A DNA stretch of 64,000 nt from Fragum whitleyi (lineage: Eukaryota > Mollusca > Bivalvia > Cardiida > Cardiidae): assembly GCA_948146395.1 (NCBI GenBank), contig OX411544.1, positions 58,519,642 to 58,583,641 of the forward strand. The letters run 5' to 3'. The notes beneath the pieces were generated by a model. The model was not told the DNA's origin and ran no database searches. It worked only from the letters and a program-made list of their open reading frames with translations. Below, in pieces: positions 1 through 12,000 of this stretch (position 1 is the stretch's first letter; each line of letters starts with the position of its first letter). Made by a program: the position numbers and the translations under genes.

Positions 1-105
1 AGTATATGTTTTAATGTCACATAATTATTGCGATAATAGATAATAGCCAGATTCACAATCCGCAAACATTATTTTTGTAATCTCGTTGTCATCCATATGA
101 AACCA

Positions 106-230
106 CCCCTGCGTAAGGATGACAAAATAGTTCAAACTGGGTGCCAATTTTACCCCGCTTTGCGCGCAAGTACACGAGCAGAGCGGATTCAAAATGGCGA
201 ACAGTTTACACCGTTTTGTCATCCTGAAAG
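106..230. mobile_element. Short MITE (family of 30112-30232)
   Basis: Inverted ends pair AGGATGACAAAA on the left (116-127) with TTTTGTCATCCT on the right (214-225). Just inside the left end, GTGCCAATTTTACCCC is the reverse complement of a segment in the better preserved copy at 30112-30232, so the two belong to one family in opposite orientation. The open frame across this stretch is a chance frame. Confidence 0.55.
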
Positions 231-341
231 CAGTAGCTGAAGACGCAGCTACAGATAAAAGTAGTCATACGGTTTTGCAAATATGAGGGCTCTCAAACTA
301 AAAGAAAAAAATCTTCACCCACGCTAGATTAAGGTCAAGCG

Positions 342-986
342 TCAAATTTGTCTTAATTTGTAGAGTAGGTAGCGTAATTTTAGAATAAGGCTATAAGATG
401 TCCAATAATTATTTTGTAAAAAGTCAAAATGGGAGAACACAACAGTGTCGATAATTGTGTTTCCGGTCTTCAGTGTTTCAAGATACTCGGGCCAAAAACC
501 AGCAGCAAAACACATAGAGTGTTGGGTATTACCGGTGAATAACTTACGGTTCTTTGTATCTCGAAAGGGAAAAACGGGGTCATAGTTATAATACTGGGGC
601 ACCGTCAAATAGCCAGGTGTGCTGAATGTAGCTATGACAGCAGCAAGTTCTTCGTTTGCCTCCAAGTGTCTCGTGCACTTTGATAGAATGTCAAATACTT
701 CAATCACTCGATGTGGTATGTTGGTGTTATTCCACATCGAAGGATCTTGGTGATCGGCTATCATGTAAAGGATAATGGTTTTCATGTGGTAAGATTTTAC
801 GATATGATGAGGACATCTAGGACAATTTTTACTATATGCCTTTGGAAAGAAGTGCTTTGCAATACACTTGGCATATCGGTAGGTTCTTACTTGCCCACTT
901 TGTCTTCCGCTGTGTAAAAATGGAGCGAGTTCCAAGCTTGGGACAGTTATTCGTATAGATACGAGTCGTTTGTCAAACCGTTCTGT
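342..986 (-). pseudogene. Mab-21/cGAS-like protein, C-terminal half (broken)
   Basis: This open frame resembles the C-terminal helical half of Mab-21 domain proteins. It holds a Cys-rich stretch (NCPRCPHH, near residues 37-44 counted from the TTG at 935) followed directly by SYHMKT, which matches the S/TYHLKT segment that follows the metal-binding part in this family. A helix-rich region and a natural stop follow. There is no credible start codon: the frame is bounded upstream by a TAA at 987-989, and it lies in a different frame from the nucleotidyltransferase core at 1060-2076, which should be the same protein. The two parts are collinear and in the expected order. Either the gene is a pseudogene with a frameshift and a nonsense codon, or a small unrecognised intron removes the interval; I see no convincing splice pair. 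Family assignment is fairly sure, functionality doubtful. Confidence 0.6.
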
Positions 987-1059
987 TTATACTATGGCAT
1001 ACATTTCTAGATCCCGAAGAGATCGCAGGTGTGACCTCAATGAATCCAAGCACTTAAAT

Positions 1060-2076
1060 CTACGGCTGTTTTTTTGGATAGCGTTTTTCGATTATCATGT
1101 TAATTGGTCCATTCATAGAAATTATTTTATGTATATCCATGCCAACGACAGGAACGCAAAAGCAGAGATCAATATCTACATCTATGTTGTATTTAATACA
1201 CCGAAGGTGAAGCGTTGTTGCAATGTCCGACGAACACCGAGCACGCCCCCTTAACAGGTCTTTAACATCATAAACTTTCCAGCCATCCAATATTTCAATG
1301 ACTTTTAGTGCCTCTTGTAAAAATAAACCTGTAATTAGTTCTTTTATAACTCTGATTGTAAAATCATCTGTTCTAACAACGTATATGGATTTTTTGGCTT
1401 GATCAGTTGTATCACACTGTATTTCATTTAACATCTTGGTGTTGTATTCTCTTTCAAATGCTACATCGATGAAACCCTTTTCAAAGTTAGAACTTCTAAC
1501 TGATACATTTCTTATATCCATTTTTGAATAAACTGCTTTATTACACTCGTTTATCATTTTATTTACTCTATAATTTGTTCCAATGCGTGGAGGGTTAGAA
1601 AGTTTAAAGTATTCATGACAATTTCTTACAAAATCCTTTGCTTCTTCCTTTAATTCTAGCATTGCAAAAACATCCATATCGGCAATAAAATCTATGTCTG
1701 TTATTTTGAATATGTCTAATACAATAAGAAAATCAAACTCATTCATTTCTCCAACTTTCGTTCCCTCAACGACACTCCCGGTTTTTATAAGTCGACATGG
1801 GTTTAGCATTCGATCTTTTTCGTTTATCTTTGTGACAATATATTCCATGATATCGTTTATTTCTTTTTCAATAGCCTTTCCCTTTTCTGTTTCATAAACC
1901 TCCATGTCTTCATTGAAAACACGCAGAAAAGTTTGAAGTCCGTTTTCACAATCATTTTCACTACAAGGTATTGTTGTCTGTTTCGTAAGATCAGTATTGT
2001 TAGACTTACTATCCTCTACACAAGTTGAAGTCCATCTGCCATAAGGCCAGCGCGGCCTTATTAGCTTTTTCCCCAT
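1060..2076 (-). pseudogene. cGAS-like receptor / Mab-21 nucleotidyltransferase core, probably truncated
   Basis: This 338-residue frame carries the Mab-21/cGAS nucleotidyltransferase signature: Gly-Ser at 100-101, then the EFD motif with acidic residues Glu113 and Asp115, and a third acidic strand DVDID with Asp301 as the likely partner of human cGAS Asp319. All metal-binding residues therefore appear present. Members of this family make cyclic di- or trinucleotides after sensing nucleic acid or other ligands in innate immunity, although many Mab-21 proteins have no proven activity. The frame stops at 1060 just after a run of seven A on the minus strand (1069-1075). Shifting frame at that run extends the protein until a TAA at 987-989, after which the C-terminal half resumes (342-986). 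The first 20 or so residues have no clear family match, so the ATG at 2076 is uncertain and an upstream exon is possible. Best reading: a damaged copy from an expanded family. Confidence 0.62.
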
Positions 2077-2335
2077 TACACCATTATATCTTCAAATGTG
2101 AATTATTGTTCTTAATATTGAGAGGGAAAACCCAGCGTAATATACACCGGAAAAACCAAAGCGTGACCGCAAAAGGTCATGTAAATATAGTACACACCGT
2201 TTTCCAATATTAAAGTAATCCAAAATAAAAAGGCTTAACCGTAACCCTGTCCATAAAATTGTGGAAAGGTGGACATTTGAAAAGAGTTTAGGGTTTGCAG
2301 ACTACTGTTTGAAGGCGTGTTTGAGAATTAAAGGA

Positions 2336-2388
2336 ACACACACACACACACACACATACAAAAAAAAAAAAAAAAAAAAAAAAAAAAC
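2336..2388. repeat. (AC)n and poly-A simple repeat
   Basis: An (AC)n run is followed after a few bases by 27 consecutive A. Both strands give false short proteins here. The flanks 2080-2335 and 2400-2550 show nothing recognisable. Confidence 0.95.
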
Positions 2389-2551
2389 CGACAACACAAA
2401 CAATCGAAACATTATGCTTACTTGTAGACATGGACTCTCATTATACACTATTAGAGGCCCAGTGGAGTGTTTTCTCCAATTTAACGAGGGAAATGTCTCT
2501 GTAAAGTGTGTTAGATTGAATTTCCGATCTTGAAACAAGACAATTGGGGAA

Positions 2552-2581
2552 CACCACCACCACCACCACCAGCAACAACAA
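2552..2581. repeat. (CAC)n/(CAA)n microsatellite
   Basis: Six to seven CAC triplets are followed by CAG/CAA triplets. Confidence 0.9.
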
Positions 2582-2726
2582 AATATAATACAAAGATACC
2601 TTGAACAGTTTTTATTGTCACCGATATTAATTGAACTTCCGCAAGTTCAAAACTTTCATGACAAGTCACAATGGCTATAGGTTATCATCATATTAAGATT
2701 TTCATCAAATATTGTTTAATCACAGT

Positions 2727-2905
2727 CAAACCTGTATCGGTGGCCACCTGTATTTAGCAGGCAGCCTGTATTAAGCAAGTGACCAAACTAGAGTGATTGC
2801 ACTGGAATTAATCTGTATTAAGCAAGCACCTGTCTTGAGCAAGTACTTTTTCATTGTCCCTTAGTTTCTTGCTTAAGACAGGTTATCTGTATACTGCATT
2901 AGATC
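2727..2905. repeat. Dispersed CTGTATTAAGC repeat
   Basis: Several near copies of CTGTATTAAGCAAG and inverted versions (CTTGCTTAAGACAGG) lie within 180 bp. The same style of sequence (GTTAAGCGACCACCT and its inverse) forms the termini of the element at 14160-14515 and the relic at 61490-61830, so this is probably a diverged relative of that MITE family. Confidence 0.45.
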
Positions 2906-3016
2906 GACGTGACCGAGAAAAAAGGAGACTCCACCTTAAGTAATCAAAGCGCTAAAAACTTATTCCCAAGGTATAGATTAATACGCCCGATACCGCTTTG
3001 CAGGCAGGCACAACTC

Positions 3017-3180
3017 GCGTTTTTATAATTTAAGTTGATTGGTTTGCTACTAGTCAGTATATTTATCCATTTGATCATTTTAGCCTCTGCGTGACGTGGC
3101 GTTTTTTATAATTTAAGTTGATTGGTTTGCTACTAGTCAGTATATTTATCCATTTGATCATTTTAGCCTCTGCGTGACAT
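3017..3180 (+). repeat. 81-bp tandem duplication
   Basis: The segment beginning GCGTTTTTATAATTTAAG and ending CCTCTGCGTGAC (3017-3095) is repeated almost perfectly at 3099-3178, differing by one T. The duplicated unit ends inside the left terminus of the MITE at 3165, so the MITE end was copied with its flank. Near identity means the duplication is recent. Confidence 0.9.
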
Positions 3181-3377
3181 TTCCAACAATTTCAAATATG
3201 CGCAAAGCAAAGACTCTGTCCAGCCTGTGCATCTGCACAGTCTGCCCAGATTCTTCACTATGCATTTAGGAGATAGATAAGGTCTCAAAGAGCTACGCTA
3301 CTCAGTGTTCGCACCTCACTAACATTTTAAAATGTTCACTAACATTTTAAAATGTTGAAAATGCCACGCACAGGCTC
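3165..3377. mobile_element. MITE, GAGCCTGTGCGTGAC family, copy 1
   Basis: Terminal inverted repeats AGCCTCTGCGTGACATTTCC and the right end GCCACGCACAGGCTC frame an interior with the family marker GCAAAGCAAAGACTCTG and a CCTGTGCATCTGCACAG palindrome. It also contains a perfect 20-bp tandem duplication (3317-3336, 3337-3356). Other copies lie at 3491-3725, 29124-29345 and 60602-60840. Confidence 0.75.
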
Positions 3378-3490
3378 TTTTAAATGAGGTCCAGCAGGAA
3401 TCCCTACTTATTACTGTAAGGCTTGTTTTTATATCTCTATAAGCCTCCGTTTACAGTGAAAGCACACACAGGATGATAGCGTTTAGAAAT

Positions 3491-3725
3491 GAGCCTGTGC
3501 GTCACATTTCCAACAACTTCACACCTGCGTGAGATACGAACGTTGGGTATCGTTGACAACGACACAATGCAATAATATATGCTGACTGCATGAAGATGGA
3601 TTAAGACCTTATATATCAATAAAGCGCATCGTGAAGAATCTGGTTAGACTGTGCGGCTGCACAGGCTGGACAGAAGCTTTGCTTTGCGCACATTTGAATT
3701 TGTTGGAAATATCACACACAGGCTC
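3491..3725. mobile_element. MITE, GAGCCTGTGCGTGAC family, copy 2
   Basis: The left end GAGCCTGTGCGTCACATTTC pairs with the right end GAAATATCACACACAGGCTC. The interior is in opposite orientation to copy 1 (GTGCGGCTGCACAGGCTGG, then GCTTTGCTTTGCGC). No coding capacity. Confidence 0.78.
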
Positions 3726-3729
3726 AAAT

Positions 3730-4343
3730 TGTATACGAACCGTTTTCATCGTACGCACGGAGCTTGCATTCAGTTGTGGTTCTACTATTTTGTAATCTAA
3801 AAGGATCAAATTTGAGAAATCGGGTCGATAGCTAATACTAACAAGAGGGACAGAATGCCCCTAAATTACTCACCTGAATAATATAAAATGATGCAAAAGA
3901 AACTTGCAATAAAAAAGAAAGAAGATTGTCAATGGTATTGGGAGGAGAGTCACGTTTGATGATTTCAAAGACAAAATAAGTCCATCACTGCCATGCCCAT
4001 ATTTCGATGCCGATCTTAATTTTATGAACACGTATTAAAAATTGTGACCTAGGAACATTCAGGTCAAAGTTTGGTTGAAATAAGCCCATTGGTTTTTGAG
4101 GAGATGAAAGGTGTTTAAAGATTTGAGGGTGTCTTTTAAACCGCATGTACATTATAAGGTCTGTTTCTTTTTGTGAAACCTATGCTACTGGGAACGCTTT
4201 TTTACATACATTCACTGTTTATGAGATATGCCCCGTTTCGAATATTTTTACAAAAAACCAGCTTCAAACTACCGCCCTTTGAAATCCGCATGCAGTACTA
4301 TGAAATGAAATTTGATGTGGATTTAAATACAGTGAATGTATTG
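3730..4343. other. No gene recognised
   Basis: AT-rich sequence between the MITE and the foldback element. A good donor-like GTGAGT occurs on the minus strand near 3865-3872, but no exon with coding character precedes it. Nothing else can be supported. Confidence 0.5.
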
Positions 4344-4504
4344 TAGTCCGGCAGAAAAATGGCATATTTTACTTGAACCTAGTAGTGTGGTATAAAGTTT
4401 TTTTCTTAGCTGATTCTTGTAGCCCATGCCTTACCTATCAAGAATCTGGCTGATGACACCTTGTCATCATTGAGCATTTTGAGAAAATCGAGATGGCAGC
4501 CAGG

Positions 4505-4700
4505 ACCCCTTGAATGAATACATGTAACCTCTTGACTTGTAGACTATGGGCTGCTGGGACCCCTGTTCCCCCCCCCCCCCCCCCAGGGGGAATTTTGTAC
4601 ACTATGATTTTCTGAAAGGTACATGTATAAGCAATATTTTAAGACATGTTAGCACTCTGGCGAGTGGGGCTTTTGTAAGATACGTTACTTTGAAATCACC
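4505..4700 (-). repeat. Inner inverted block, partner of 8783-8960
   Basis: On the minus strand this block reads AAGTAACGTATCTTACAAAA, then a GCCCCACTCGCCAGAGTGCT segment, then a run of C/G and GACTATG. The same order occurs on the plus strand at 8787-8935. It holds a 17-base poly-C run near 4569-4585, matched by the G-run at 8894-8907. This inner inversion is separate from the outer ends of the 8.1-kb element. Confidence 0.8.
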
Positions 4701-5229
4701 CACCCTAGATCCTTATTAAATGCTACATTTTGCTCCAATTTTGTGAAATTCTTTGGGCAAATTGAGATTTTTAGTACTATCTCATACTGAGTATGGGTGA
4801 TAAAACATCCACAGAATCCTGTATGATTCAAGAAAAAAGGTGAAATATACGTTACAATTACAAAATTGTTTCTCATTATTCGCCTATATAAAGATGTTGG
4901 CATTTGGGTGCCAAAAATATTCAAAGTCAACACTTGTTGGCAAAATTCACAAGATAATATGATGAATTCATATTTATATAGTTTATATATTACTGCATAT
5001 TACTTGTTTTATATGTAGTAATGAAAAGATTTGAGCACATGTCATTTCAAGCCCTTAATACAATGTAATTTCATATGCCGTTCATAAGCAGAAATGAGAA
5101 TGGCAGGTGCAATTTACTACTCTGATCATGCAAAATAGAACAAGAATATCATTTATAACTGATGTTCTTATAACAAGAAATGCTTTATGTCTCTAATGGA
5201 ATGTTGTAACATACGTTACCTGAAAATAT

Positions 5230-7500
5230 TTTACCAAAACCCGTTTAAACTGCTTGATTTTTTATAAATAAGGATTCAAATTCTTTGAATTTATAGCTCT
5301 CAGTTCTGTTTCTTAGAAAATGCATCGGTACTGAATGCAAATGCGTGACAAACAAAAGATCAAAGATCCCTTAGCACTTATGGTATTAAAATTTAGACCT
5401 TAATTGAGAAGTCAATGTTATATCTTTGAACATCCAAGAAGGAAATTCTTATTAAATGCTAGTTTTTACATAATGTCTTTTAATGTAAAGTGATAAGTCA
5501 CACAAATTGAAGTAAGTATCATTTGTAGTATCTCATCCGGGATCCCACAAGGTTAAAAATTTGATAACAAGATTTGAGATCATAATTTTGAAATAGCCTA
5601 ATCATTAATACATGTATACCCAATTGCTGAAATCAAAATACCTACCCCCTTCTAAATCAGCTCAGATCTTGATAATCATTTTACATAAGAAATTACAAAC
5701 ATCTTGAAATATTCAATACAAATACTGGCTTTTTGATAGATATGGATATGGACTTTGTGTTGTACTATACCCATTGTTTTATTTCATCATAGGGAAATAT
5801 CTGTTCAGTGCAATTACGTATCTATCAATCACACAATGCAGCATGACAGCTAAAATAATTTAATTAATTGAAACTTTTTTCAAAATAACTTAGTCACTTA
5901 AGCATGTATATCATTTATCTCTAATTTCGTGCATGGTTTTATTCATTGCCTATAGACGTTTTGAAGCAGAATACCGATGGTCATAATCTAGTAACGTATG
6001 TTACCATTTGTATGAAACAAGTCACAATCATCTCAAATGCACTTCAGTGTCAATACTGTAGCCATTTAAATCAAAATTATTGTTTCTCTTTGATTAAGAT
6101 GGATATTTTGGTTTTATTGCATGTTTTTCAAATTGTTTGTCTGGAATGTTGGCCAAGTGGTTAGAATAAAACTTAATGGTTAGTAGAAGAGTCTTGTACT
6201 TGTGCACATGAGAAAATTATTAGAGTTATGCCAAAGAACCATGAGTATATTACTTAGAATGGGTATTTTTCAATTCTTTTCTCTACTTTAACACAAACTG
6301 CATGTACATGTATATTGAAAGTCAGCCAGCAATGTCAAACAGGAATGCAAATAGAATGTTAAATCACCAGCCATGTACACATTAACACCTATAAAGCTCT
6401 TAAAAGCATGCGACTTATAGACCAATCATGCAATTTTTCTTATTTTTATGAATCAAGTCTTGGGTTGTATTTGAATGAGGGCTATATATTGATAAAACTT
6501 TATTGCTTAAGCAATTTATCATAATTATTTCATTGTTTCACAATGTAAGATATAAAAGAAGCTCTAATTCTATCTAAGATATGTTTCTTTCTGCATAAAA
6601 AGTACTTGTAGTTTGTATCTAGTCCAAAGTTAAAGCATTTTTTAAGTTACTTTGTTTTACTAAAATCTTTACCTTTGTAAGAACTAATCATGTTCAAGAG
6701 CATAACAATTGGTGTGCATCTAATTGTCCTTTGGAAGCAGCAATTATGTTTTATTTTCTAAAAAAGGGTCTTTTAAATGTAACATATATTACTCTCTTTG
6801 ATAGCTAAATTAAAATGTATATGGCAATGTTCTATTCATTTGAATATAATATGGTCATACTCATGTAAATTTTCAGTATTGATCTGAATTGCACAGTTTC
6901 TTGGCAAAACTAGGATTGCATGCAATGTATTTTTGCATTCAATTGGAAACAATAGATAGCTAAAATGCTTCAAAGAATTTCCAGGCCATTTTTAACAGTA
7001 TAACACTCTTATCAAGGTGGCTTATCCACCTAACCATGAATTCCTTGTATTTATCGTACACATTATTCCATTCATCACATCATCCTTTTAAAGCCTCTAG
7101 CTGCTTATACAACGAAGATGAATGATAATCAACTTGTTTTTACTGGCTAATGAAACCTTGTACCTATGATATGGAGTCAACTGTGCAACCAAATCCAATG
7201 TGCTACCAACTGGGCTATGATCATGATCAACTCTATGAAATATTTTTAATTTTTTTGTACTAAATTGATGGAAATATTGCTTAAAAAATATTGTAGGGAC
7301 CGCTTTTTTCCTCAATTTGGTCATCATTTTTCACAATGAAAACTGTCTCTTATCATCAGAAGTAACATATATATCTTGTGTTTTATTCTAAAAATGTGAA
7401 AAAAAGTCTCAAACATCAAAGAAACCATAAGCTGCCTCAACGGTGTGTTTGGAAGCTGCCTCATCATTGAATTTGGTGCATTTCCATAAACTATGATAGC
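5230..7500. other. Interior of foldback element, no gene
   Basis: AT-rich sequence with scattered weak matches to the ACGTTAC motif, including an almost palindromic GTAACGTATGTTAC at 5992-6005. Open frames are at most about 75 codons and have no protein-like composition. Confidence 0.5.
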
Positions 7501-7524
7501 GGCTCAATAATAATTATACCTATA

Positions 7525-8905
7525 CATAAATGGTAACGTATTTTGCATGCTTTTAAAACCACAATGAGTCTTAAAATGATTAAAATTTATATTGATACCT
7601 TAAAAATACTTTAAACAGTTGTGGCTTAAAGTTGATTAAGACAATGAGGGATTTTACAATAATTGCAATCAGATGAGATATGAATAAGCCTATGGTAATT
7701 GATGGGTAATTTGGTTACTTTAGAGTAACGTATTTTGCAAATAGCTTGATTGGCAGATGCATGAAAAAAATTAAAATCTCCTAAAGAACAGAAGCTTATA
7801 GAAAAACACAGTAAACAAACATTCAGTAGAGCATTGATGAATATAACATTTCTTTTGAATGCATTAAATTGAAATTTAAATGTAACGTATTTTACTCCCA
7901 TGCATTGCTTGTAAGGGCTATATTTTTCAAGTCATAATGTAAATGAGCTTCAACTATCTCCAGAATCACAAATATCATTAACAAAACACAAAATATCATT
8001 TAATATTTACTAAATTACAGGTAATTTCTATAACAAGACAAACAACTGAAATTGTTTTATGAAAATTTTATGGGCCAGTTTCTTTAAAGTAACGTATCTC
8101 GCATTTGCCCCAGTGGCCAGACTGCTAACAAGTTTCAATATGATCAACGTTGCATAGGCTTTTAGAAAAGCAATGTTAACAATCTTCCCAATGGGGCAAT
8201 TATGGAAAAATCATTCCTATCTATGTGCCTTTCTTTGAAATTCAAAAGTAACGTTTTTTACTTCCATATCATGCCTTCAATGGGGATTTATTTACAAAGT
8301 ATTAGTATGAATTTGCTCTACATACATTCAGCAACATAAATTTTGGTGTTAAAAGATCACTTCTGGTCATTTTGACTCATTTTTTCACTGTACAAACCTA
8401 AAATCTTGTCTTGGAAATTTGATAGGTAATTCACTTTGAGGTAACGTATCTCTCTAACGCCCCACTTGTCTGAGTGCTAACAAGTCTCAAAATGTTCTAT
8501 ATACCATGGACTATCAAACAGGCAATGTTAACAAAATTCCCAGTGAGGCAGGGATAGACAATTAATTTCTATATTCATAGTTTTCTTTAAAATTTAAGGG
8601 TAACGTATTTTACTGCAATTTCATGACTCTTAAGATGACAAGATTTCTCAAAAAATTCCATAAATGGACCCTACAGTTAATCAGTAACACAAATATATGT
8701 ATAAGAAGTCAACTTTTTGCCATCTTAACTTCAATTTTTTGGGTACTCTTTTATAATTCATTTTCAAAATTTTGAGGGGTGTGCTACTTTAAAGTAACGT
8801 ATCTTACAAAAGCCCCACTCGCCAGAGTGCTAACATGTCTCAAAATGTTCTACATACCATGGACTTTCAGAAAAATATGGTCTACAAAATTCCCCCTGGG
8901 GGGGG
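7525..8905 (+). repeat. Tandem array, about 352-bp units with GTAACGTAT motifs
   Basis: GTAACGTA followed by TTTT, TCTC or TCTT recurs near 7531, 7724, 7879, 8089, 8441, 8601 and 8793, with GTAACGTTTTTTAC near 8248. Motifs alternate between two contexts, one followed by GCCCCA..GTGCTAACAAG and one preceded by AAATTTAAGG, so a full unit of about 352 bp holds two of them. Three to four units are present. The same unit in opposite orientation begins at 4679, 4848 and 5208. Confidence 0.75.
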
Positions 8906-9039
8906 AACAAAACCCATTCTGGCTCATAGACTATTGTCTTGATGATAGATTTTTTTGTGTTTTTGAGCTTAACTTTGATGAAAAGATTCTACTCTCAAGT
9001 ATAATGATAACATATACCCATAAAAAGATAGAAACATTA

Positions 9040-12000
9040 ACTAATGTAGGCAACATGGCAGCCAAATAGTAATATCACACCGAATTTAGTAAACAGTGGA
9101 TTCTGTTTGACAACCAAACTTGGGAAATATTTCAATTGCATTTATGCAACATGATTTTATCTGTGTTCCCCCATACTTAAAATTAGATTGATAGCGCCAT
9201 CACCAATGGTAAAGTATCTTCTTATTTTAGAGATGGCAGCCAGGAATGCAGAATTGAGAATAATACCATTTGGTTAATTACAAACTTAATTAGATGTATA
9301 CTTAATATTACTATTAATCTGCTTCTTTGCTGGATTCTGATAAAGCAAATACTAAAATCAATAATCAAAATTGTGGTTATCAGTTAAGATGGCTGTAAAA
9401 CAGAACTGTTGCTTGTTGGGCAACTTTGAACTATGAATAGGAGTTAACACAGTTTTTCTATATCCTTTTAATATACCAAATTTTATCCTCTTTACATCCT
9501 CTCTTCATCTAGCGTTTTTTATCTGTCATTATATATGCATCATTTTTCTTAGTTTGAGATGGCAGCCACTGGAATGTGGACAACGGCATTGTTTACCTTA
9601 TCTTTATGCTGATTTCTTATATATATACACTTGTTTTTCCTTAGATTTGTAACTTGGTATGAAGTTATACTCTAAAATACATAATATTAACGTCCTTATT
9701 CTGACTCAGAGAGATCCAATGAACAAATAAATATCACTCTTCGACAATGGTGACTCTTACTGATCCAAATACTAAAAGAAAAAGAGAGACAATTTTTGTT
9801 CTGGCTGCCATCTTGCAATTAGGATGTCATGATTTTCTAATGAATCATGATTAATAAGGATGGGGTACTGAACGCAAGAACAGATGTTTAAGTTATGAAA
9901 TATAGGTATAAAAGTGTAGGGATTTCTATAATAACGTTTCTTACACATTCGATATTTAGGCTGCCATCTTGAAATTTGCCCTAATAAATGACATACGGAC
10001 CAGAGATAATGCATATTGACGTCTTGGATCTGCTTAACAGAGGTCAAATGAGTTATTCCATACCTTATTTTGCGAGATCGTTTTTAGGAGTGTATGATGC
10101 CACTTCCTGATCCAATGATTATACATGTATTTTGATATAAGCAAATCTTGTTTTTGAAACTGGCTACCATCTCGCATTGAGAATGCTTTGATCTTAAAAT
10201 TAGTACTTAATGGTTGAAATGAGTATTGAGACCTTAAACAATGATGTTTTGGCTACTAAAATAAGACAAAAGATGATAAGAAACCTACACGTTCAAATGA
10301 ACATTTCAATCAAATTCCTTTTTAAAATCCATTCAATGTTCACAAACAAACATTGCTTTATTGCCGATTAAAATTTATTGTTTGTCTGAGCTTGGCAGAA
10401 AGTTCAATGACCAAAGAAATCTCAAGAAAGTGAAAGCTTCAAAATCGATCGAGTTTGTTTTAGTCGGGTCTACCGCCACTTTTAGCAGTTAAACTGTGTT
10501 GGCTAGAGCTATGGTGGACACATGCTAATACAATATTTACCTCGGCTGGAGATTGAATCATGGTGCATATTGTTGAGTCTGCAATACTGTGCAATGGTCT
10601 AGGTAAAAAAAAATCAACGGTGATGAATATTTGAAACTTTTCCTCCGTTCAGATGTGTCATTCTACTTAAATTTGCTTGCACAATAATCAACATGATTAC
10701 AAGATTTCGATAAATAGTCTGCAATTTAAAAAAAAAAAAAACTAAAGTTCTACAGAAACTGATACCAAAAAAGACGTTCAAATTTTTCATATGTGGCTGC
10801 TAACTTGACTATGAAAAAGCAAAATACCTTTTTTGCTATAATTTTGTTTTATTTATTGAGAAATACATTATTTTGCACATTTCTGCCTTCTATCTTGGGT
10901 TTTACAACAAAATTACACATGCTGTCATCAACCATGGTTTCAAATAAGCCTGGTCTCAGATTTAAATTCACATAAGAACAAAATATTTTCAGTATTCAAT
11001 CGCTTGTGTATATCTTTTAGGGTAATGGCCTTTAATTTTCAAAAAGAGTTAAACTTGCACTTGGACGCTATCCTTTATAATCATAATCAATATTAGTTTT
11101 ATTCAAAGTAGTCCTTATGTCACCTATTTCGACAGGGCGTGTTAACAGCTAAATTGGCAAGTAAAATTCTTATTAGATATAAGGTTGATTTGTTGTTTAA
11201 TGGAAACTCACATTTTATTGTTCCTGGCTGCCATTTCCAATTTCAAAAAGAAATTCAAATTGGGGGTAGGTTTTATGAACATATTGTCAAAATTGATTTC
11301 CAGTTCAAATTACATGGGAATTAAATGTTAAAAAGTATTCAAAGGTTCAAGTTGGTCTTAACATGACTTTCGTTTGATCTCGAACGGCGGCACTCATCCT
11401 TTCCGACTATTTGTCTTTCACCAATGGGTTGATAATCATAGACCTATGTAAGATAGCAGCTGGAGGCTAGGAAAGGATGTGATGCTAGTACTGGTGAGAA
11501 AAATACAAGGAATCCCTTGTACGGTGCTCCAACCACCGCAATACAACTGAATCATGGTTGAAAAATCCCTTTCAAATAAACAAATTTAACATGACATTTA
11601 GAATTCTAATTGGCTACCATCTTGATTACAATTCTTCATTTATATTCGATTTTGAGCATGTTTATTTTGGCTTTCCTGTTCCTATTAGCTACAAATAAGT
11701 GAAATGATATTTTAAGAAATATGTAGATAGCATGCTTATGCTAAGCTTGTATATTATATGAAAACCCTGGCTGCCATCTTCATTTTTAAAAAAAATCAAT
11801 GATTACAAGGTGTTATCAGTATTATTATTGATATGTAATGCTTAAGCTACAAGAATCAATCAATGAAAACTGCTTAACTGGTCTGAAATTTTTTTCAGAT
11901 TTCATTTTGAGCAGAAATCCACATTTCTGCTTTCCTGGCTGCCAAGTTCAATTTTTTAAAAAAAAAATAAATAAATAAAATCGGATGATGAGATTGCTCT

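Noticed and set aside
3855..3875. Consensus donor (CAG/GTGAGT) on the minus strand as an exon end
   Set aside because: The preceding sequence has no sustained frame with coding character and no matching acceptor.
10437..10620. Possible further SINE in minus orientation (TCTACCGCCACTTTTAGCAG)
   Set aside because: Only the tail-like start resembles the SINE; the following 150 bp do not keep the body markers.
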